From NCBI GenBank assembly GCA_016713785.1, contig JADJOM010000003.1:2499501-2563500 (forward strand): a stretch of DNA of 64,000 nucleotides, given 5' to 3'. Both the position numbers and the translations under genes were made by a program. The notes beneath the pieces were generated by a model. It was not told where the DNA came from. It ran no database searches and was given only the letters and a program-made list of their open reading frames with translations. Origin of the DNA: Gemmatimonadota bacterium (lineage in GTDB: Bacteria; Gemmatimonadota; Gemmatimonadetes; Gemmatimonadales; GWC2-71-9). Each line of letters begins with the position of its first letter. Positions within the stretch are counted from its first letter, which is position 1. Of this stretch, positions 58,637 to 64,000 are shown in pieces.

Positions 58637-60306
58637 TGCTGATCCGCCTGGCGGGGGGCCGGGTGTACGACCCGGCGCACGGGATCAACGGCGAGATCCG
58701 CGACGTGTGGGTGCGGGACGGGCACATCGTGGCGACCCCGGGGCCCGACGCCCCCATCGACCAGACGTACGACCTGACCGGCCGGGTGGTGATGGCGGGC
58801 GCCATCGACATGCACACCCACATCGGCGGCGGCAAGCTCAACATCGCGCGCGCGATGCTGCCCGAGGATCACCGGCGCGACCCGCGGCCGCGCACGGCGC
58901 TCACCCGGGGGAGCTGCGGGCACGCCGCGCCGGGCACGCTCGCCACCGGGTACCGCTACGCCGAGATGGGGTACACCGCCTGCTTCGAGCCGGCGATCCT
59001 GCCGGTGAACGCGCGGCAGGCGCACCTCGAGATGGGCGACACGCCGCTGGTGGACAAGGGCGGCTACGTGATGCTCGGCAGCGACGACTTCCTGCTCCGG
59101 CTGATGGCCTCGGGGGCGGAGCAGCGGCTTATCAACGACTACGTGGGCTGGACCCTCAACGCCACCCGGTGCATCGGCATCAAGGTGGTGAATCCCGGGG
59201 GCATCTCCGCCTTCAAGTTCAACCAGCGGCGGTTCGAGCTGGATGAGGCGCACCCGTTCTACGGGGTCACCCCGCGCGACATCCTGCGGGTGCTCTCGCG
59301 CGCGGTGCACGAGCTCGGGGTGCCGCACCCGCTGCACGTGCACTCGAGCAACCTCGGGCTGCCGGGCAACTACCCCACGACGCTCGGCACCATCGACGCG
59401 GCCGAGGGGCTGCCGATCCACCTGACGCACATCCAGTTCCACAGCTACGGCGCCGAGGGCGACCGGAAGTTCTCCTCCGCCGCGGCCCGGATCGCCGAGA
59501 AGGTGAACAGCACCCCGAACGCCAGCTGCGACGTGGGGCAGATCCTGTTCGGGCAGACGGTCACCGCCTCGGGTGACAACATGACCCAGCACCGCAACGC
59601 GGGGCTGGCCAGCCCGAAGAAGTTCGTGGTGATGGACATCGAGTGCGACGCCGGGTGCGGGGTGCTGCCGTTCAAGTATCGCGACCAGAACTTCGTGAAC
59701 GCGCTGCAGTGGGCCATCGGCCTCGAGATCTTCCTGCTGGTGGACGATCCGTGGCGGGTGTTCCTCACCACCGACCATCCCAATGGCGCGCCGTTCACCA
59801 CCTACCCGCACCTGATCCGGCTGCTGATGGACAAGACCTTCCGGAACGAGCGGCTGGGCCTCATCCACGCCGACGCCAAGGCGCTCTCCACCCTCGCGAG
59901 CATCGACCGCGAGTACTCGCTGTACGAGATCGCGATCCTCACCCGCGCCGCGCCGGCCCGGCTGCTCGGCATCCCCGACATCGGGCACCTGGGCGCGGGC
60001 GCGACCGCCGACATCACGGTCTACCGTGACGAACCGGACCGGGAGCGGATGTTCACCGCGCCCGAGTACGTCTTCAAGGACGGCCGGCTGGTGGTGCGCG
60101 ACGGCAAGGTGGTGCAGGTGACCTGGGGCCGGTACCACATGGTGGCGCCGGCGTACGACCGGGGCATCGAGCGGCGGCTGGAGGAGCACTTTGCCCGCTA
60201 CCAGACCATGCGGGCCGACAGCCTGCGCATCTCGGACGACGAGATGGCGGCCTTCGGCCACGGGGGCGAGCTGCGGACGCACCCCTGCCGCGGGGGCACC
60301 CCGTGA
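58636..60306 (+). CDS. fhcA: Formyltransferase/hydrolase complex subunit A (FwdA-like amidohydrolase)
   Basis: 556 residues. AIDMHTHIGGGKLNIARAML has the zinc-ligand HxH (His 60, 62); CIGIKVVNPGG supplies the Lys at 183 that is carboxylated in FwdA; LTTDHPNGAPF the catalytic Asp (380). It is the hydrolase subunit that cleaves formyl-methylofuran to formate. ECDAGCGVLPFKYRD is characteristic of the A subunit. Start ATG overlaps the fhcB stop; the stop overlaps the fhcD GTG. Confidence 0.94.
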   Translation: MLIRLAGGRVYDPAHGINGEIRDVWVRDGHIVATPGPDAPIDQTYDLTGRVVMAGAIDMHTHIGGGKLNIARAMLPEDHRRDPRPRTALTRGSCGHAAPGTLATGYRYAEMGYTACFEPAILPVNARQAHLEMGDTPLVDKGGYVMLGSDDFLLRLMASGAEQRLINDYVGWTLNATRCIGIKVVNPGGISAFKFNQRRFELDEAHPFYGVTPRDILRVLSRAVHELGVPHPLHVHSSNLGLPGNYPTTLGTIDAAEGLPIHLTHIQFHSYGAEGDRKFSSAAARIAEKVNSTPNASCDVGQILFGQTVTASGDNMTQHRNAGLASPKKFVVMDIECDAGCGVLPFKYRDQNFVNALQWAIGLEIFLLVDDPWRVFLTTDHPNGAPFTTYPHLIRLLMDKTFRNERLGLIHADAKALSTLASIDREYSLYEIAILTRAAPARLLGIPDIGHLGAGATADITVYRDEPDRERMFTAPEYVFKDGRLVVRDGKVVQVTWGRYHMVAPAYDRGIERRLEEHFARYQTMRADSLRISDDEMAAFGHGGELRTHPCRGGTP

Positions 60307-61202
60307 TCCTGAACGGCGTGGCGATCGACGACGAGTTCGCCGAGGCCTTCGGGATGAAGGCCACGCGGGTGATCATCACCGCGCAGAACCTGGCGTGGGC
60401 CTACCACGCGGCCAACGCCGCCACGGGGTTCGCCACGTCGGTGATCGCCTGCGGCTGCGAGGCGGGGGTGGAACGGGAGCTCACGCCGGCCGAGACGCCT
60501 GACGGGCGGCCCGGCGTGGCCATCCTGCTCTTCGCGATGTCGGGGAAGGAACTGGCCAAGCAGCTGGAGCGGCGCATCGGGCAGTGCGTGCTCACCAGCC
60601 CGACCAGCGCCGCGTTCGCCGGCCTCGAGGGCGGTGACCCGGTGGCGCTGGGCAAGAACCTGCGCTTCTTCGGCGACGGGTTCCAGGCCTCCAAGCAGAT
60701 CGCCGGGAAGCGCTACTGGCGGGTGCCGGTGATGGATGGCGAGTTCCTGGTGGAGGAGACGACGGGCGTGGTGCCGGCGGTGGGCGGCGGCAACTTCCTG
60801 GTGCTGGCCGAGTCGCAGCCGCAGGCGCTGGCGGCCTGTGAGGCGGCGATCGCCGCCATGCGGACGGTGCCCAACGTGATCATGCCCTTCCCGGGCGGCG
60901 TGGTGCGCTCGGGCTCCAAGGTGGGGTCGCGGTACAAGTCGCTGGGCGCCTCGACCAACGACGCCTTCTGCCCCACCATCCGGGGCATCACGAAGAGCCA
61001 GCTCTCGCCGGAGATCGGCTCGGTGATGGAGATCGTCATCGACGGCCTCACCGCCGACGACATCTCCGCCTCGATGAAGGCCGGGATCCGCGCGGTGACC
61101 GCCCTGGGGCGCGCCCAGGGGATCCACCGCATCAGCGCCGGCAACTACGGCGGCAAGCTCGGCAAGTACCACTTCAAGCTGCGCGAGATCCTGGCGTCAT
61201 GA
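60303..61202 (+). CDS. fhcD: Formylmethanofuran--H4MPT formyltransferase subunit
   Basis: 299 residues of the Ftr family: GVAIDDEFAEAFGMKATRVIITAQNLAWAYHAANAATGFATSVIACGCEAG, PDGRPGVAILLFAMSG, RVPVMDGEFLVEE and GSKVGSRYKSLGASTNDAFCPT. It transfers the formyl group between N5-formyl-H4MPT and methylofuran within the Fhc complex. The start is GTG 60303; ATG or GTG choices further in would remove the conserved N-terminus. It overlaps fhcC by four bases. Confidence 0.94.
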   Translation: MILNGVAIDDEFAEAFGMKATRVIITAQNLAWAYHAANAATGFATSVIACGCEAGVERELTPAETPDGRPGVAILLFAMSGKELAKQLERRIGQCVLTSPTSAAFAGLEGGDPVALGKNLRFFGDGFQASKQIAGKRYWRVPVMDGEFLVEETTGVVPAVGGGNFLVLAESQPQALAACEAAIAAMRTVPNVIMPFPGGVVRSGSKVGSRYKSLGASTNDAFCPTIRGITKSQLSPEIGSVMEIVIDGLTADDISASMKAGIRAVTALGRAQGIHRISAGNYGGKLGKYHFKLREILAS

Positions 61203-62014
61203 GCACCCTGCGCCTGACCCTCCGGGCCGCCCCCGCCCAGCGGGTGGACTGCGCGCCGCTGACCGCGGCCCCGCTCGCGGGGCAGACGCTGGCCGCGGTG
61301 GCCGCGCTGCCGCTGGTGGCGGGCAACCGGACCCTCCGGGTGGACGAACTCTTTGCGCTGGAGGGCACGCCGGGCGACACGCTGGTGGTCACCGGGGACG
61401 GCGCCCGGCTCGACCGGCTCGGCGCGGGGCTCGCGGCCGGCACGTTGCGGGTCGAGGGAGCGGCCGGGGACTACCTGGGCCAGCGGATGACGGGCGGCCG
61501 CATCGAGGTGATGGGCCGGGTGGGGGCCTTCGCGGCGAACGGCATGAAGGGCGGCGAGATCCGGATCGGCGGCGACGCCGGCGACTTCCTGGGCGGGGCG
61601 ATCCCCGGCGATCACCAGGGGATGTCCGGCGGGCTGGTGCTGGTGGCGGGCAACGTAGGCGCGCGCGCCGGGGACCGGATGCGCCGGGGCGTGATGCTCA
61701 TCGACGGAAGCGCCGGGGACTACCTCGCCAGCCGGATGGTGGCGGGGACCATCGCAGTGGCCGGCGCCGTGGGACACGGGGCGGGCACCAGCATGCGACG
61801 GGGGACCCTGCTCCTGTCCACCCTGCCGGCCGGGCTGCCGCCGACCTTCAATGACTGCGGCGTGTTTCCCTTCACCATGCTCACGATGCTGGCGCGCGCG
61901 TGGCGGGGGCTGCCCGGCCCCTTCGGCGCGCTGCCCGACGGCGGCCTCCGGGTCCGCCGGCTGATGGGCGACCTGGCCAACGACGGCCGGGGCGAGATCC
62001 TGATCCGGGCCTAG
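61199..62014 (+). CDS. fhcC: Formyltransferase/hydrolase complex subunit C (GXGXG domain)
   Basis: 271 residues. A right-handed beta helix with repeated G-rich turns: AAGDYLGQRMTGGRIEVMGRVGAFAANGMKGGEIRIGGDAGDFLGGAIPG and DRMRRGVMLIDGSAGDYLASRM, matching FwdC and glutamate synthase GXGXG domains. It is the scaffold of the Fhc complex. It overlaps fhcD and is the last gene of fhcBADC. Confidence 0.93.
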   Translation: MSTLRLTLRAAPAQRVDCAPLTAAPLAGQTLAAVAALPLVAGNRTLRVDELFALEGTPGDTLVVTGDGARLDRLGAGLAAGTLRVEGAAGDYLGQRMTGGRIEVMGRVGAFAANGMKGGEIRIGGDAGDFLGGAIPGDHQGMSGGLVLVAGNVGARAGDRMRRGVMLIDGSAGDYLASRMVAGTIAVAGAVGHGAGTSMRRGTLLLSTLPAGLPPTFNDCGVFPFTMLTMLARAWRGLPGPFGALPDGGLRVRRLMGDLANDGRGEILIRA

Positions 62015-62054
62015 CCGGACCCCGGCCACGCTGGGCAACGTCCCCCGCCGGAAT

Positions 62055-62060
62055 TATCTT
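62055..62060 (+). promoter_or_regulatory. Candidate -10 box (TATCTT) for mch
   Basis: TATCTT lies 54 bases before ATG 62115, suggesting mch has its own promoter. Confidence 0.3.
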
Positions 62061-62114
62061 GACGCCCCGGTCACTCGCGGCCGGGACCCCCGTGTCGACC
62101 CGACGGATGCATCG

Positions 62115-63074
62115 ATGACCAGCCTCCAGATGAATGAACGCGCCCGCGACCTCGCGGACGTCATGGCCGAGGATGCCGCGGGCCTGCGGATCGCGACCAC
62201 CACGCTGGCGTGCGGCGCCCGGGTGATCGACGCGGGGGTGGCGGTCGACGGCGGACTCAACGCCGGCCTGCTGCTGGGCGAGATCTGCATGGGCGGGCTG
62301 GGCGACGTGGAGTACGCCTCGGTGGCGCTCGGCGGCACCAACTGGCCGGCGGTGCAGGTGCGCACCGACCACCCCGCGGTGGCCTGCATGGCCTCGCAGT
62401 ACGCCGGGTGGGCCATCCAGGTGGACAAGTACTTTGCGATGGGCTCCGGGCCGCTGCGGGCGCACGCCCGGGTGGAGAAGGAGCTGTTCGAGAAGCTGCA
62501 CTACGCCGAGCAGGCGTCGTGCGGCGTGCTGGTGCTGGAGGGGCGCACCCTCCCGACCGACGCGGTGGCGGAGTACGTGGCGCGGAAGGCCACGCTCTCG
62601 CCGGCACAGCTCACGTTCATCATTGCCCCGACGGCGAGCCTGGCCGGCGGCACCCAGATCTCGGCCCGCATCCTCGAGACCGGGCTGCACAAGATGGAGA
62701 CGCTCGGATTCGACGTCCGCAAGGTGGTGAGCGGCATCGGCACGGCGCCGGTCGCCACGGTGGCCAAGAACGACCTCCGGGGCATCGGCCGCACCAACGA
62801 CTGCATCCTGTACGGCGGCCAGGCGCACTACACCGTCAAGGCGGATGACACCGAACTGGCCGACCTCGCGGCGAAGCTCCCGGCCAGCGCCTCCAAGGAC
62901 TACGGCACGCCGTTCTACGAGATCTTCGAGCGATACGACAAGGACTTCTACAAGATCGACCCGCTGCTGTTCAGCCCGGCGGAGGTGTGGCTCACCAGCG
63001 CCACCTCGGGGCGGACCCACCACGCCGGCCAGGTGAACGTCGAGGTGCTGCAGCGGTCGCTCTACCCCGAGTAA
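62115..63074 (+). CDS. mch: Methenyl-H4MPT cyclohydrolase
   Basis: 319 residues. ATTTLACGARVIDAGV, GGLNAGLLLGEICMGGLGDVEY, VRTDHPAVACMASQYAGWAI and GIGRTNDCILYGGQAHY are the conserved blocks of Mch. It hydrolyses methenyl-H4MPT to formyl-H4MPT, the substrate of FhcD. It lies 100 bp downstream of fhcC with its own TATCTT box, and is the last pathway gene in the window. Confidence 0.95.
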   Translation: MTSLQMNERARDLADVMAEDAAGLRIATTTLACGARVIDAGVAVDGGLNAGLLLGEICMGGLGDVEYASVALGGTNWPAVQVRTDHPAVACMASQYAGWAIQVDKYFAMGSGPLRAHARVEKELFEKLHYAEQASCGVLVLEGRTLPTDAVAEYVARKATLSPAQLTFIIAPTASLAGGTQISARILETGLHKMETLGFDVRKVVSGIGTAPVATVAKNDLRGIGRTNDCILYGGQAHYTVKADDTELADLAAKLPASASKDYGTPFYEIFERYDKDFYKIDPLLFSPAEVWLTSATSGRTHHAGQVNVEVLQRSLYPE

Positions 63075-63146
63075 GCACCTGGGCCGCGCGGCCCGGGCGC
63101 GCGTTTCGCCGTCCCACGTTCCCCCACGTCCTGCAAGGATCCGCCG

Positions 63147-63929
63147 ATGCGTCGCCTCTCCCTCCTCGCCGTCCTGGGCCTCGCAGCCCTGACCGCCTGC
63201 GGCAAGCCGGCCGACCAGCCGGCGGCCGACACCACCGCCGTCCAGCCGGCGCCGCCCCCGCCGCCGATGGCGTTCGTGACCGTCATCTACAACACCCCGA
63301 AGAGCGCGGCCGCCTTCGAGAAGTACTACTGGGAGACCCACGTGCCGCTGGTGGGCCAGCAGCAGGCCGAGGTGGGCTTCACGGCGGCGGAGCTGACCAA
63401 GTTCGACGCCACGCTCGACGGCAAGGCGCCGACGTACTACCGGCAGGCGGTGCTCTGGTTCCCCAGCATGGCCGACCTCGAGAAGGGGATCGCCACCCCG
63501 GGCTTCAAGGCGATCGGCGACGACCTGGCCAACTTCGCCACCGGGGGCCTGACCGCCCTGGTGGGCGAGCAGACCAACGATGCCTCCGCGCTGGCCAGCG
63601 GTGACACCACCGCGTTCGTCACCGTGCTCTACAACACCCCCAAGGACGCCGCGGCATTCGAGGCGTACTACGCGGCCACCCACATCCCGCTGGTCGGCGC
63701 GGGCGCGGCCGAGATCGGCTTCAGCCGGGCGGAGCTGGCCAGGTTCTCCCGCAACCTCGATGGCAGCACGGCGGCGTTCTACCGCCAGGCCAAGCTGTAC
63801 TTCCCCACCGCGGCGGCGCTCCAGGCCGGCACCGCCACGGCCGGCTTCAAGGCGGTGGGCGATGACCTGCCCAAGTTCGCCGACGGTGGCCTGACCGCGC
63901 TGGTCGGGCACCTGACCAGCAAGCCGTAA
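63147..63929 (+). CDS. Lipoprotein with two EthD-like domains
   Basis: 260 residues. Lipobox (LGLAALTACGK), Pro/Ala-rich linker, then two tandem EthD-like ferredoxin-fold domains: FVTVIYNTPKSAAAFEKYYWETHVPLV and FVTVLYNTPKDAAAFEAYYAATHIPLV. The two halves are about 60 percent alike, including FKAIGDDLANFATGGLTALVG and FKAVGDDLPKFADGGLTALVG. The tandem arrangement acts as a built-in dimer. EthD proteins are associated with ether oxidation by cytochrome P450 in one known case; here its role is unknown. It follows mch by 72 bp. Confidence 0.85.
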   Translation: MRRLSLLAVLGLAALTACGKPADQPAADTTAVQPAPPPPPMAFVTVIYNTPKSAAAFEKYYWETHVPLVGQQQAEVGFTAAELTKFDATLDGKAPTYYRQAVLWFPSMADLEKGIATPGFKAIGDDLANFATGGLTALVGEQTNDASALASGDTTAFVTVLYNTPKDAAAFEAYYAATHIPLVGAGAAEIGFSRAELARFSRNLDGSTAAFYRQAKLYFPTAAALQAGTATAGFKAVGDDLPKFADGGLTALVGHLTSKP

Positions 63930-63973
63930 CCGCTGCCCGGGCCGCCGGGGCCTCCCCGGCGGCCACCCCGCGC

Positions 63974-64000
63974 ATGGACGTGGTCATCCTCGCCTCCAGC
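63974..64000 (+). CDS. Start of a gene cut by the window end
   Basis: ATG 63974 begins MDVVILASS and the window ends. Too short to identify. Confidence 0.25.

Noticed and set aside
1..64000. tRNA or rRNA genes, insertion sequences, integrases or phage attachment sites
   Set aside because: None could be recognised by reading; the defence island shows no integrase or flanking tRNA. A covariance or transposase search would be decisive.

Overview
The window is a 64 kb piece of a high-GC bacterial chromosome. Gene content points to Gemmatimonadota or a close relative: a long plant/cyanobacterial-type IspH, outer-membrane proteins with terminal aromatic residues, DinB-like and EthD lipoproteins, an arsenosugar-type cluster, and a tetrahydromethanopterin (H4MPT) C1 module, all in a double-membrane cell. 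This assignment is inference from gene types; no rRNA, tRNA or marker gene is present. The DNA looks like a metagenome or long-read assembly: eight single-base frameshifts in five otherwise sound genes all lie in runs of G or C and are all repaired by adding one base. All are in the first 23 kb.

Layout. 0.1-3.2 kb: an unknown gene, a Uma2 nuclease and an ERCC4-domain nuclease among dispersed repeats. 3.3-12.6 kb: a defence island with an orphan excisionase-type antitoxin, a retron-like locus (structured intergenic region, small helical ORF, Xre regulator, reverse transcriptase), a Type III-like restriction-modification pair in the order res-mod, and a DarTG toxin-antitoxin pair. 12.8-23.3 kb: DNA-repair and stress genes (two DinB-fold proteins, an SplB-like radical SAM enzyme, a Y-family polymerase that seems to have lost active-site acids, Tag glycosylase, DnaE2), densely studded with heptanucleotide inverted-repeat arrays, some read in frame inside genes. 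23.4-30.0 kb: one tightly coupled seven-gene operon for arsenic biotransformation (radical SAM, rhodanese, CMD protein, ArsS, TVP38, flavin disulfide reductase, ArsM). 30-45 kb: mixed housekeeping and envelope genes (DUF547, a serine-hydrolase remnant, PQQ-type sugar dehydrogenase, TfoX, aldose epimerase, IspH, OMPs, Rrf2, DMT exporter, DExH helicase). 45.2-50.6 kb: a chaperone-usher-like secretion operon with two DUF4402 subunits. 50.7-63.1 kb: the H4MPT-linked formaldehyde oxidation pathway.

How the parts work together. Fae condenses formaldehyde with H4MPT, MtdB oxidises methylene-H4MPT, Mch hydrolyses methenyl-H4MPT, and the FhcABCD complex moves the formyl group to methylofuran and releases formate. 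The divergent operon beside it holds two ATP-grasp ligases and a hydantoinase-like protein that probably build or maintain the cofactors. All catalytic steps from formaldehyde to formate are therefore encoded within 12 kb.

Three signals are not explained by ordinary annotation: the GGGAARC heptamer arrays arranged as long inverted repeats; a TANNNT box placed 6-7 nt before the start codon of at least seven genes without Shine-Dalgarno sequences, which suggests widespread leaderless transcription; and the retron-like locus with three stacked NCA-loop hairpins upstream of its small ORFs.
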